Of a stretch of 40,789 nucleotides of DNA, positions 1 through 7,204 are shown in pieces (position 1 is the first letter of the stretch; the number at the start of each line of letters is the position of its first letter). The stretch is from positions 1 through 40,789 of the forward strand of contig CANFMT010000023.1 of the NCBI GenBank assembly GCA_947448415.1. Reading direction: 5' to 3'. The position numbers and the translations under genes were made by a program. Under the pieces are notes generated by a model. It was not told the DNA's origin. It made no database searches and saw nothing but the letters and a program-made list of their open reading frames with translations. This DNA comes from Burkholderiaceae bacterium (GTDB lineage Bacteria; Pseudomonadota; Gammaproteobacteria; Burkholderiales; Burkholderiaceae).

Positions 1-107
1 CGATTTTGCAAATTCGGCAAAAAGCGACGCTTCGTTTTATTGTTTGCATGGGATACATTGTTGCCAACCATCGGCTTCTTCCCAGTGACTTGGCAAACTT
101 TTGCCAT
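1..107 (-). CDS. rpmB: 50S ribosomal protein L28, 5' part only
   Basis: The reverse strand begins ATG at 107 and reads [20 protein letters not shown], followed by a basic [14 protein letters not shown] stretch, which is the characteristic N-terminus of bacterial L28. About 35 codons are visible before the window edge, roughly half of the usual 77-78 residue protein. L28 is a structural protein of the large ribosomal subunit. A GGAG Shine-Dalgarno lies about 7 bases before the ATG (around 114-118). In many proteobacteria rpmB is followed by rpmG (L33) and sits next to radC; the radC neighbour is present here and rpmG would lie outside the window. The identification is firm; only the missing 3' half cannot be judged. 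Confidence 0.95.
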   Translation of the reverse strand, partial: MAKVCQVTGKKPMVGNNVSHANNKTKRRFLPNLQN

Positions 108-138
108 GACATAACTCCATTAATTGCGAAAAAAGAAG

Positions 139-147
139 ATTGTATCA
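139..147 (-). promoter_or_regulatory. Extended -10 promoter for rpmB
   Basis: On the minus strand the sequence TGA-TACAAT runs from 147 to 139. TACAAT is a good sigma-70 -10 hexamer and the TG one base upstream makes it an extended -10, which needs little -35 contact. Transcription would start near 132, giving a leader of about 25 bases that contains the GGAG ribosome binding site of rpmB. No good TTGACA-like -35 is seen 17 bp upstream; that position lies inside the dyad at 156-179. Confidence 0.6.
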
Positions 148-155
148 GTCTCGGC

Positions 156-179
156 CTATTTTGGGCTAGCCCTAAATAG
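156..179. repeat. 24-bp dyad between radC and rpmB
   Basis: CTATTT-T-GGGC-TA-GCCC-T-AAATAG is an inverted repeat with one internal T/T mismatch on each side, centred between 167 and 168 on GCTAGC. It lies just upstream of the rpmB -10 and covers its -35 position. It could be an operator, or the stem of a radC terminator. On the minus strand it is not followed by a T run, which argues against a classical terminator in that direction; on the plus strand TTTT follows, but no plus-strand gene ends here. Confidence 0.5.
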
Positions 180-254
180 TTTTAGCTTTGGACTTTAGGC
201 GTCAAAACGTTCAGAAAAGTCCCAAAATGCACAATAAGTTAGTATTTACTACCT

Positions 255-947
255 TTATTTATCAATATTCATAAGGCCGGAGTCAGAAAAAGAGAAAAAA
301 CCACTGCCACTGACAATGCAATGATCTAGTAGCGTTATATCGACTAATTGAAGAGCGCTGATCAGGATTTTAGTAAGTTCTTGGTCAGAATCGCTTGGTA
401 GGGGGTTACCGCTGGGGTGGTTGTGAGCCACGATGAGTGCGCTGGCATTCCTGGCAAGAGCCTCTTTAAGGATTTCTCGGGGATATACGGCGGCCTGCCC
501 TATGGACCCTCTAAACAGTTCCTGACATTCAATCAGATGTAGCCGAGAGTCTAGATAAAGGCATAGAAAAACTTCATGGGGTAGACGCCCTATTTTGGCC
601 TGTAAAAACTCCCTGACATGGGAGGGAGAAGAATAGATGTGGTCTTGGGATAGGCCATCCTCAAGGCTGCGCTTGACGAGCTCGTATGCAGCTTGGATTT
701 GTGACCACTTAGATGTCCCCATTCCATGAATGCGTGTCAGATCTTCTTGGCTGCACGCTAATAAGCGGGGCAAGCTACCAAAGTGATGCAGTAAATCTTT
801 GGCTAGAGCTACAGCACTTTTGCCCTTAACTCCAACCCTTAGGAAAATGGCGAGGAGCTCTGCGTCAGAAAGGGCGGTAGCCCCATAAATTCGGAGCTTT
901 TCACGCGGCTGTTCATTTTTTGGCCATCCTGTTATCGGGGAGTGCAC
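255..947 (-). CDS. radC: RadC family JAB1/MPN-domain protein
   Basis: The protein has the RadC layout: an N-terminal W-P-x-x-E-x-P-R-E-K-L motif, a helix-hairpin-helix region (TRIHGMGTSKWSQIQAAYEL) and a C-terminal JAMM-type metalloprotease signature, AHNHPSGNPLPSDSD, with the H-x-H and distal D expected to bind metal. The biochemical role of RadC is unsettled; the old link to recombination repair is not well supported. The frame is open back to an ATG at 1106, but that would add about 53 residues with no RadC similarity, antisense to the start of fkpB. I chose GTG at 947, which places the start seven residues before the conserved W. GTG at 974 is the alternative. Neither has a strong SD. Function assignment is secure; the start is not. 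Confidence 0.88.
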   Translation of the reverse strand: MHSPITGWPKNEQPREKLRIYGATALSDAELLAIFLRVGVKGKSAVALAKDLLHHFGSLPRLLACSQEDLTRIHGMGTSKWSQIQAAYELVKRSLEDGLSQDHIYSSPSHVREFLQAKIGRLPHEVFLCLYLDSRLHLIECQELFRGSIGQAAVYPREILKEALARNASALIVAHNHPSGNPLPSDSDQELTKILISALQLVDITLLDHCIVSGSGFFSFSDSGLMNIDK

Positions 948-971
948 AGCAGGCGTAGGCCTAGATACAAT
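943..971 (+). promoter_or_regulatory. Promoter of fkpB, very close to the ATG
   Basis: TACAAT at 966-971 is preceded, across a 17-bp spacer, by TGCACA at 943-948 (4 of 6 matches to TTGACA). Only six bases separate the -10 from the fkpB ATG at 978, so the expected transcription start falls at the start codon. No SD is seen before 978. The element lies in the 5' end of divergent radC or directly beside it. Confidence 0.55.
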
Positions 972-977
972 CACCTT

Positions 978-1424
978 ATGACTAAGCTTACCGTTCTGCC
1001 TAATTCCTACTTGACTCTCAACTATCGGCTCACTCTGCCCAGTGGGGAGGATTACATCAATACTTTTGTCGATCGTCCTGCGACGGTTCTGATGGGTTCT
1101 GGACAATTTGCTCCTTGCTTTGAAAAAGTGTTGCTGGGTCTTGCGGTAGGTGAGAAAAAAAGTGCACTGCTTGCACCCGAAGAAAGTTTTGGTGAGCGCA
1201 AAGAAGATTTAGTGCAATGGGTTTCTTTGAAAGCCCTCAAAGAAGGTCGCGATGATGACGTTGAATTTAATCCCGGCGACGTTATTGAATTTAATGCTCC
1301 TGGCGGCGCTCAGTACGCAGGTGTTTTGCAATCGATTGATGATGAAGGTGCATGGTTTGACTTTAATCATCCTTTGGCTGGCAGACCCGTTACCTTTGAA
1401 GCACAAATCATTGCCATTCTTTAA
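978..1424 (+). CDS. fkpB: FKBP-type peptidyl-prolyl isomerase, SlpA/FkpB type
   Basis: A 148-residue protein with the short SlpA-type FKBP fold: an N-terminal strand followed by L-P-S-G-E-D, the FKBP core motif M-G-S-G-Q-F-A-P-C-F-E-K-V-L-L-G-L, the E-K-K-S insert-in-flap region (PEESFGERKEDLVQ) and a C-terminal F-N-H-P-L-A-G-R-P-V-T-F-E signature. These enzymes catalyse cis-trans isomerisation of prolyl bonds and act as cytosolic chaperones. An upstream in-frame ATG at 942 would add 12 residues without family similarity, so ATG 978 is preferred. It is followed after only 3 bp by ispH, the same order as the fkpB-ispH pair of E. coli, so the two are almost certainly co-transcribed. The gene has no SD and its -10 lies six bases upstream of the ATG. 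Confidence 0.93.
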   Translation: MTKLTVLPNSYLTLNYRLTLPSGEDYINTFVDRPATVLMGSGQFAPCFEKVLLGLAVGEKKSALLAPEESFGERKEDLVQWVSLKALKEGRDDDVEFNPGDVIEFNAPGGAQYAGVLQSIDDEGAWFDFNHPLAGRPVTFEAQIIAIL

Positions 1425-1427
1425 GAC

Positions 1428-2369
1428 ATGATTAACTCCGATAACCCCGAAATTTTGATGGCCCAACCTCGTGGATTTTGCGCAGGGGTTGATCGTGCTA
1501 TCAATATTGTCAATGAGGCGCTCACCCGTTTTGGTGCTCCTATTTACGTTCGACATGAAATTGTTCATAACGTGTACGTCGTTAATGAGTTGCGTGAAAA
1601 GGGTGCTGTATTTGTTGAAGAGTTGCGCGAAGTGCCTAAGGGAGGAATCGTAGTTTTTAGTGCGCACGGCGTTTCTCAAGAAGTTCGTAAAGATGCCCAA
1701 GAGCGTGGCTTGCAGGTGTATGACGCCACATGCCCGCTGGTGACTAAAGTTCATCTTGAGGTAGTCAAGATGTGCAAGGATGGCTATACGGTATTGATGA
1801 TTGGCCATGCTGGACATCCTGAGGTTGAGGGAACTATGGGTCAGGTTAAAGAAGGTATTTTCTTGATCGAAAAAATAGACGACATTGATTCTTTGCCATT
1901 TTCAAGTGAAAAAAAGATTGCTTTTGTTACACAGACAACGCTTTCTGTAGACGAAACAAAAGAAATTGTCGTAGCGCTCACTAAAAAATTCCCTAATATT
2001 GTTCAGCCTCGTAAACAAGATATTTGCTACGCCACACAAAATAGACAAGATGCGGTGAAATTTATGGCGCCTCAAGTTGAGGTAGTTATTGTGGTGGGTA
2101 GTACAACGAGTTCTAACTCTAATCGGTTGCGTGAATTGTCTGAAAAATTAGGAGTCCCTTCTTATATGGTAGATGCCCCTGAGCAATTAAAACCCGAATG
2201 GTTTGTTGGCAAAAAGCGCGTTGGTTTGACCGCGGGCGCTTCAGCACCAGAGAGCTTGGCTCAGTCGATCGTTCAACGCATCCAAGAGTTTGGGCCAAGG
2301 CAAGTTCGAGCATTGGACGGCGTGGTTGAGGAAGTCACCTTTTCTTTGCCTAAAAATTTAGTTGACTGA
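1428..2369 (+). CDS. ispH: 4-hydroxy-3-methylbut-2-enyl diphosphate reductase
   Basis: IspH (LytB) carries out the last step of the MEP isoprenoid pathway, reducing HMBPP to IPP and DMAPP with a [4Fe-4S] cluster. All three cluster cysteines are in the expected places: C18 in RGFCAGV, C102 in DATCPLV and C200 in QDICYATQNRQ. Other conserved segments include VRHEIVHN, FSAHGVS, GHAGHPEVEGTMGQ, FVTQTTLS and SSNSNRL. At 313 residues it has the normal length. It starts 3 bp after fkpB, so it relies on read-through from the fkpB promoter. dxs, the first enzyme of the same pathway, and ispA, which uses the products, lie at 32.7-35.6 kb. Assignment is very secure. Confidence 0.98.
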   Translation: MINSDNPEILMAQPRGFCAGVDRAINIVNEALTRFGAPIYVRHEIVHNVYVVNELREKGAVFVEELREVPKGGIVVFSAHGVSQEVRKDAQERGLQVYDATCPLVTKVHLEVVKMCKDGYTVLMIGHAGHPEVEGTMGQVKEGIFLIEKIDDIDSLPFSSEKKIAFVTQTTLSVDETKEIVVALTKKFPNIVQPRKQDICYATQNRQDAVKFMAPQVEVVIVVGSTTSSNSNRLRELSEKLGVPSYMVDAPEQLKPEWFVGKKRVGLTAGASAPESLAQSIVQRIQEFGPRQVRALDGVVEEVTFSLPKNLVD

Positions 2370-2398
2370 AGTACTCATTCATAACAGAGGAGCTGTAC

Positions 2399-3586
2399 AT
2401 GATTCATTCAAAAGCATCAAAAGTGATTTTTTTGAAAAGTGCTATTGCGGTATCGGTGGCAACTTTAATTTTGGCTGGCTGCGGAAAAGGCGGCGATAAA
2501 ACAGCTGCAACTCCTGGTGATGGGGTTGAAGTCAAGATTGGTCATGTGGCTCCATTGACTGGTCCCATTGCACATTTGGGTAAAGATAATGAGAATGGCG
2601 CCCGTCTTGCGGTTGAAGAGATTAATAAATCCGGCTTGACCATCGATGGGAAAAAAGTAGTTCTTGCCCTGGTTCCTGAAGATGATGCTGAAGATCCAAA
2701 GACAGCTACTCAAGTTGCGCAAAAATTAGTTGATGCAAAAGTAGTTGGTGTCGTTGGGCATTTAAATTCAGGCACCAGTATTCCGGCATCAAAAATTTAT
2801 AGTGATGCTGGTATCACACAAGTTTCACCGTCTGCTACCAACCCTGACTACACCAAGCAAGGGTTTAAGACAACCTATCGGCTGGTTGCAACAGATGCGC
2901 AGCAAGGTCCAGCATTGGCTAATTACGTTATCAATACCTTGAAAGCTAAAACAGTAGCCATCATTGATGATTCCACTCAATATGGAAAAGGCCTAGCGGA
3001 TGAGTTTGAGAAAACCATTAAGGCTGCCGGCTTAAAAGTGGTTACCCGCGAAGCAAGTAATAACAAGGCAACGGATTTTAAGGCCATTTTGACTAAGGTA
3101 AAGGGTAGTAAGCCTGATGTCATCATGTATGGCGGCATGGATGCTACCGGCGGACCATTGACTAAGCAAGCAGCTGAGTTGGGTATTAAAGCAAAAGTTG
3201 TTGGCGGTGACGGTATGTGTACTGAGAAGCTTGCTGAGTTGGCTGGTGAAGCTGTTATCAATGTAACCTGCTCAGAGGCTGGCATGGCGCTATCTAAGAT
3301 GGCTCAAGGCGCAGACTTCCAGAAGCGTTATAAAGAGCGCTTTAATTCAGATGTGCAGATCTATGCACCTTTTACGTATGATGCCGTGTATGTCTTAGTG
3401 GATTCTATGAAGCGCGCCAACTCTACTGATCCAGCAAAAATTCTCATTGCTATGCCTGATACCAAAATGCAAGGCTTGGTTGGCAATATCGCTTTTGATA
3501 ACAAGGGTGACATGAAAGAAGGTGTGATTACTCTGTATGACTTTAAGGATAAGAAGAAAACAGTCCTTGATGTGATCAAGATGTAA
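2399..3586 (+). CDS. livK: Branched-chain amino acid ABC transporter substrate-binding lipoprotein
   Basis: A 395-residue periplasmic binding protein of the LivK/LivJ family (type I periplasmic-binding fold). It begins with a lipoprotein signal peptide: basic N-terminus, hydrophobic stretch and lipobox L-A-G-C with the lipidated cysteine at residue 28. The mature part starts with a glycine/lysine/threonine linker and the family motif VKIGHVAPLTGPIAHLGKDN, followed by VVGVVGHLNSGTSIPASKIY and TTYRLVATDAQQGPALANYV. It would capture leucine, isoleucine, valine or a related amino acid for the permease encoded downstream; the actual ligand cannot be read from sequence. A strong SD (AGAGGAG) lies 7 bases before the ATG. 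It starts 29 bp after ispH, and a terminator at 3601 follows it. Confidence 0.93.
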   Translation: MIHSKASKVIFLKSAIAVSVATLILAGCGKGGDKTAATPGDGVEVKIGHVAPLTGPIAHLGKDNENGARLAVEEINKSGLTIDGKKVVLALVPEDDAEDPKTATQVAQKLVDAKVVGVVGHLNSGTSIPASKIYSDAGITQVSPSATNPDYTKQGFKTTYRLVATDAQQGPALANYVINTLKAKTVAIIDDSTQYGKGLADEFEKTIKAAGLKVVTREASNNKATDFKAILTKVKGSKPDVIMYGGMDATGGPLTKQAAELGIKAKVVGGDGMCTEKLAELAGEAVINVTCSEAGMALSKMAQGADFQKRYKERFNSDVQIYAPFTYDAVYVLVDSMKRANSTDPAKILIAMPDTKMQGLVGNIAFDNKGDMKEGVITLYDFKDKKKTVLDVIKM

Positions 3587-3600
3587 GACTTCACTAAAGA

Positions 3601-3632
3601 AAATAGCGCCGCATATGCGGTGCTATTTTTTT
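3601..3632 (+). terminator. Intrinsic terminator after the binding-protein gene
   Basis: AAATAGCGCCGC, loop ATAT, GCGGTGCTATTT forms a 12-bp stem with one G-T pair, running into a T-rich tail (3626-3632). It lies between livK and livH within the transporter cluster. It would trim most transcripts to the binding-protein gene, or protect its 3' end, so that the binding protein is made in excess over the membrane parts. Confidence 0.85.
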
Positions 3633-3644
3633 ATCAAGCTTAAA

Positions 3645-3650
3645 TACAAT
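3645..3650 (+). promoter_or_regulatory. Possible -10 element for livH
   Basis: TACAAT lies directly after the terminator and 11 bases before the livH ATG at 3662. Transcription would begin about 3657, leaving a leader of only about five bases, and there is no SD before livH. No convincing -35 is seen. It may restart transcription of livHMGF after the terminator. Confidence 0.4.
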
Positions 3651-3661
3651 CTTTCTTCCTA

Positions 3662-4597
3662 ATGGATATTCTCCTCCAGCAAATTATTAATGGCTTAGTA
3701 CTCGGTAGCATTTATGCCTTGATTGCTTTGGGCTACACCATGGTTTACGGTGTATTGGGGATCATCAACTTTGCTCATGGTGAAGTGTTGATGATTGGGG
3801 CGATGGTCTCCCTTTCATTACTACGTTTAATTTTGAGTCTTACTAGTGATTTGCCGGGTTGGCTAACCCTATTGATTGTTTTGCCTGTCACGATGGCAGT
3901 GTGTGCGGGCTTAAGTTATTGGATTGAGCGTATTGCCTATCGGCCTTTAAGAAATGCGCCTCGCTTAGCCCCCTTAATTTCGGCAATTGGAATGTCTATC
4001 CTTTTGCAAACCATTGCCATGATGATTTGGTCGCGCAATCCGATGACTTACCCACAATTATTGCCATCAAGCCCAATTGATTTATTTGGGAGTGGTGCAA
4101 CCATTACTGGCAAAGAGATCGTCATCATCGTTGTGGCTTTAATGGTGATGTTGGGCTTACTAATTTTGGTCGAGAAAACAAAGCTTGGTAGGGCGATGCG
4201 TGCTACAGCTGAGCAAACTCAAATTGCCGCGCTAATGGGGGTCAATCCCAATCGTGTGATTTCGATTACTTTTATGTTGGGCGGTGCATTGGCAGGCTTG
4301 GCTGGCGTCATGATTGCTAGCAATTACGGGAATGTGCATTTCTACATGGGCTTTATTCCTGGCTTAAAAGCTTTTACCGCTGCAGTTCTTGGCGGCATTG
4401 GAAATTTACAGGGCGCCATGTTGGGGGGGCTTCTTTTGGGTCTCATTGAATCGCTGGGTGCTGGATATATTGGCGAGCTTACTGGTGGTGTTTTTGGATC
4501 GAATTATCAAGATATCTTTGCTTTTTTAGTATTGATTTTGGTTTTAGTCCTCAGGCCCACAGGATTATTGGGTGAAAAGGTATCCGATCGTGCTTAA
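3662..4597 (+). CDS. livH: Branched-chain amino acid ABC transporter permease LivH
   Basis: A 311-residue inner-membrane permease with about eight hydrophobic segments. The N-terminus MDILLQQIINGLVLGSIYAL and following G-Y-T-M-V-Y-G-V-L-G-I-I-N-F-A-H-G-E are typical of LivH, as is the cytoplasmic loop RAMRATAEQTQIAALMGVNP that contacts the ATPases. The segment TAAVLGGIGNLQGAMLGGLLLG near the C-terminus is the second family hallmark. It pairs with LivM to form the channel. The gene follows the terminator at 3601-3632 and overlaps the chosen start of livM by 8 bp. No SD is visible; the start was chosen by family match. Confidence 0.94.
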   Translation: MDILLQQIINGLVLGSIYALIALGYTMVYGVLGIINFAHGEVLMIGAMVSLSLLRLILSLTSDLPGWLTLLIVLPVTMAVCAGLSYWIERIAYRPLRNAPRLAPLISAIGMSILLQTIAMMIWSRNPMTYPQLLPSSPIDLFGSGATITGKEIVIIVVALMVMLGLLILVEKTKLGRAMRATAEQTQIAALMGVNPNRVISITFMLGGALAGLAGVMIASNYGNVHFYMGFIPGLKAFTAAVLGGIGNLQGAMLGGLLLGLIESLGAGYIGELTGGVFGSNYQDIFAFLVLILVLVLRPTGLLGEKVSDRA

Positions 4598-5681
4598 AGC
4601 GATTCGATTCAATTATCTTGGTAGATCAAGCTATTTATGGCTAGGAGCTCTTGCGTTGGTTTTGTTGCCTTGGGTAGTTGGCGCAAGTGGCGGCAACTAT
4701 TGGGTGCGAGTACTTGACTTTGCTTTGCTCTATATCGTGTTGGCTTTGGGTCTGAATGTTGTAGTGGGTTTTGCAGGACTTTTAGATTTGGGTTACATCG
4801 CCTTTTATGCCTTAGGCGCTTATAGCTTCGCACTACTAGCGTCACCTCATCTACCTGCTCAGTTTGAAACCATTGCGGCAGCTTTTCCGGAAGGGTTACA
4901 TTTTTCTCCGCTGATGGTGGCTGGCTTCTCCATTATCTTGGCTGCCCTATTTGGCATTGTGCTGGGACTGCCCACTTTGCAGTTGCGCGGCGATTACTTG
5001 GCGATTGTGACTTTGGGTTTTGGGGAAATTATTCGTATTTTTATGAATAACCTCGATCGTCCACTTAATCTCACCAATGGTCCTAAGGGAATTGCTGCGA
5101 TAGATCCCATTCAAATATTTGGCATTTCTTTTGCAAAGACTTTGGATTTGGGTTTTGTCAAAATTCCAGGTTTGTATTTGGTTTTCTATCTATTTCTCCT
5201 TCTGGCAATTGCTGTTGCTATAGTTTGTTTACATTTACAGAATTCACGCATAGGGCGCGCATGGGTTGCAATTCGTGAGGATGAGATCGCCGCCAAAGCT
5301 ATGGGCATCAATACACGTAATATGAAGTTACTCGCTTTTGCCATAGGCGCATCCTTTGCAGGGGTTGCTGGAGTTTTGTTTTCCGCCTTTCAAGGCTTCG
5401 TTTCCCCTGAGTCATTTACGCTTTGGGAGTCGATTGTTGTGCTGGCAATGGTAGTCCTAGGTGGAATTGGCCATATTCCCGGCGTCATATTGGGCGCAGT
5501 GTTATTGGCAATATTTCCAGAAGTGTTGCGTGGAATTGCGCAGCCACTACAGCAGGCTTTATTTGGGCACGTGGTTATTGACGTAGAGATTATTCGTCAG
5601 CTGATCTATGGCTTAGCTTTGATCCTAATCATGCTTTATCGTCCTGGCGGCATTTGGCAAAAGAGTGGGGCAAAGCAATGA
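4590..5681 (+). CDS. livM: Branched-chain amino acid ABC transporter permease LivM
   Basis: A permease of about 363 residues with roughly ten hydrophobic segments. Hallmarks are L-N-V-V-V-G-F-A-G-L-L-D-L-G-Y-I-A-F-Y-A-L-G-A-Y near the N-terminus, PTLQLRGDYLAIVTLGFGEI in the middle and the coupling loop W-V-A-I-R-E-D-E-I-A-A-K-A-M-G-I-N. It forms the heterodimeric channel with LivH. Two GTG starts are possible, 4572 and 4590. I chose 4590 because AAAAGG lies 9 bases upstream and the resulting N-terminus is basic and short, as is usual; 4572 would overlap livH by 26 bp. The stop codon overlaps livG by 4 bp (ATGA), which indicates translational coupling. Confidence 0.92.
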   Translation: MLKAIRFNYLGRSSYLWLGALALVLLPWVVGASGGNYWVRVLDFALLYIVLALGLNVVVGFAGLLDLGYIAFYALGAYSFALLASPHLPAQFETIAAAFPEGLHFSPLMVAGFSIILAALFGIVLGLPTLQLRGDYLAIVTLGFGEIIRIFMNNLDRPLNLTNGPKGIAAIDPIQIFGISFAKTLDLGFVKIPGLYLVFYLFLLLAIAVAIVCLHLQNSRIGRAWVAIREDEIAAKAMGINTRNMKLLAFAIGASFAGVAGVLFSAFQGFVSPESFTLWESIVVLAMVVLGGIGHIPGVILGAVLLAIFPEVLRGIAQPLQQALFGHVVIDVEIIRQLIYGLALILIMLYRPGGIWQKSGAKQ

Positions 5682-6457
5682 CTAGTAAAACCCATTTACT
5701 ACTAGATGTTGCAGACGTATCTAAGCGCTTTGGTGGTGTTCAAGCACTCGATTCGGTCGGCTTGCAAGTTCCTCATAGTTCTATTGTTGGCTTAATTGGC
5801 CCCAATGGGGCCGGCAAGACAACATTCTTTAATGTCATCACAGGTTTATATCCAGCAGACTCCGGAATCTTTTTATTTGACGGTAAATCCTATTTCCCGG
5901 AGTCAGTCTCTGAAGTAACAAAGTCTGGCTTGGCTAGAACATTCCAAAACATTCGACTATTTGGTGAAATGTCTGTTCTTGAGAATGTGATGGTCGGTTG
6001 TCACTGCCGATCCAAGGCAGGTTTACTTGGCGCGATTTTTCGATTTCCTTCTACTAGGCGTGAAGAGAAGGTTATTCAAGAAAAATCCCTCGCACTCTTA
6101 GCCTATGTAGGCTTGAGTGAGTTTGCCAATATGCAGGCACGCAATCTTTCTTATGGACATCAACGCCGATTAGAAATTGCCAGAGCCCTAGCTACCGAAC
6201 CTAAGCTGCTAGCTTTGGATGAACCGGCTGCAGGCATGAATGCTACCGAGAAGCTTGAGTTACGAGAGTTATTACTCCGTATTCGCGCCGATGGTAAAAC
6301 AATTTTGCTGATTGAGCATGATGTCAGTTTGGTAATGGGTATTTGTGACAGTCTGACTGTTTTAGATTATGGCAAAGTCATTGCTTCAGGAAAACCTGCA
6401 GATGTTCGCGTGCACCCTGAAGTGATTAAGGCTTATCTTGGTCAGGGGGCTGTGTAA
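5678..6457 (+). CDS. livG: Branched-chain amino acid ABC transporter ATP-binding protein LivG
   Basis: A 259-residue ABC ATPase of the LivG type. Walker A is GPNGAGKTT, the signature motif is LSYGHQRRLEIARAL, Walker B is LLALDEPAAGMN (the AAGMN ending is specific to LivG) and the switch histidine is in LLIEHDVSLVM. It is cytoplasmic, binds the LivHM channel and hydrolyses ATP together with LivF. The frame is open a further 24 bases upstream, inside livM, but the ATG at 5678 overlaps the livM stop as ATGA and gives the right N-terminus. livF follows with a 1-base overlap (TAATG). Confidence 0.95.
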   Translation: MTSKTHLLLDVADVSKRFGGVQALDSVGLQVPHSSIVGLIGPNGAGKTTFFNVITGLYPADSGIFLFDGKSYFPESVSEVTKSGLARTFQNIRLFGEMSVLENVMVGCHCRSKAGLLGAIFRFPSTRREEKVIQEKSLALLAYVGLSEFANMQARNLSYGHQRRLEIARALATEPKLLALDEPAAGMNATEKLELRELLLRIRADGKTILLIEHDVSLVMGICDSLTVLDYGKVIASGKPADVRVHPEVIKAYLGQGAV

Positions 6458-7170
6458 TGACCTCTTTGCTCAAGGTAAAAGATCTGCAGGTTTCATATGG
6501 CGGCATTAACGCGGTGAAGGGCATTGATCTTCAGGTGCATCATGGTGAGTTAGTGGCCTTAATTGGCGCAAATGGCGCCGGAAAAAGTTCCACCCTCAAA
6601 GCCATTGCTGGCTTGCTGATCCCATCAGGAGGTGAGATTGAATTTGCAAATCACCAAACTAAAAAGTTACCTGCTTATGAATTGGTTCGCTTAGGATTGG
6701 GAATGGTTCCTGAGGGGCGCGGTGTTTTTAAGCGTATGACTATTTTGGAGAATCTCCAAATGGGTGCGTACTTAAAAACAGATGCTAAGGAAATTGAACG
6801 CAAGTTAGAGGAAGTCTATTCTTACTTTCCAAGATTGAAAGAGCGTCTTACTCAATTGGCGGGTACCTTATCAGGCGGTGAACAGCAAATGGTTGCCATG
6901 GGTAGGGCAATGATGGCACAACCTAAATTACTGCTGCTAGACGAGCCTTCAATGGGCTTATCACCCATCATGGTGGAAACGATTTTTGATGTGATCCGCA
7001 GTTTATCCGCCAGCGGGATGACAATTTTGCTCGTGGAGCAAAATGCGCGGCTAGCCTTGCAGATAGCCAATCGTGCTTATGTCATGGAGAGTGGTTTGGT
7101 AACGCTAAGTGGATCTGGCAAAGAGTTACTAGAAGACCCAAGAGTGCGAACTGCCTACTTAGGTGAATAA
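6457..7170 (+). CDS. livF: Branched-chain amino acid ABC transporter ATP-binding protein LivF
   Basis: A 237-residue ABC ATPase, the normal LivF size. Walker A is GANGAGKSS, the signature is LSGGEQQMVAMGRAM, Walker B is LLLLDEPSMGLSP and the switch region is LLVEQNARLAL; the E-Q-N-A form of the switch is typical of LivF. It is the last gene of livKHMGF. The ATG overlaps the livG stop by one base. A 9-bp inverted repeat brackets the stop codon, and convergent argD ends 34 bp further on. Confidence 0.95.
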   Translation: MTSLLKVKDLQVSYGGINAVKGIDLQVHHGELVALIGANGAGKSSTLKAIAGLLIPSGGEIEFANHQTKKLPAYELVRLGLGMVPEGRGVFKRMTILENLQMGAYLKTDAKEIERKLEEVYSYFPRLKERLTQLAGTLSGGEQQMVAMGRAMMAQPKLLLLDEPSMGLSPIMVETIFDVIRSLSASGMTILLVEQNARLALQIANRAYVMESGLVTLSGSGKELLEDPRVRTAYLGE

Positions 7171-7180
7171 ATAGGCAGTT
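7149..7180. repeat. Inverted repeat around the livF stop codon
   Basis: AACTGCCTA (7149-7157) and TAGGCAGTT (7172-7180) are exact inverted copies separated by 14 bases that include the livF stop codon. The stem is stable enough to mark the end of either livF or convergent argD, but neither strand has a T run after it, so it is not a standard intrinsic terminator. It may serve as a 3' end-protecting hairpin. Confidence 0.45.
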
Positions 7181-7204
7181 AGATTACAGTGAGTCTAGCG
7201 ATGC

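Noticed and set aside
948..1106. N-terminal extension of radC to an ATG at 1106
   Set aside because: It would be antisense to the start of fkpB, shows no RadC similarity, and the conserved W-P-x-x-E-x-P-R-E-K-L motif normally lies close to the N-terminus.
1209..1817. A 202-codon open frame on the minus strand
   Set aside because: It is antisense to fkpB and ispH, both certain genes, and its product resembles no family I know. Long antisense frames are expected opposite real genes with this codon use.
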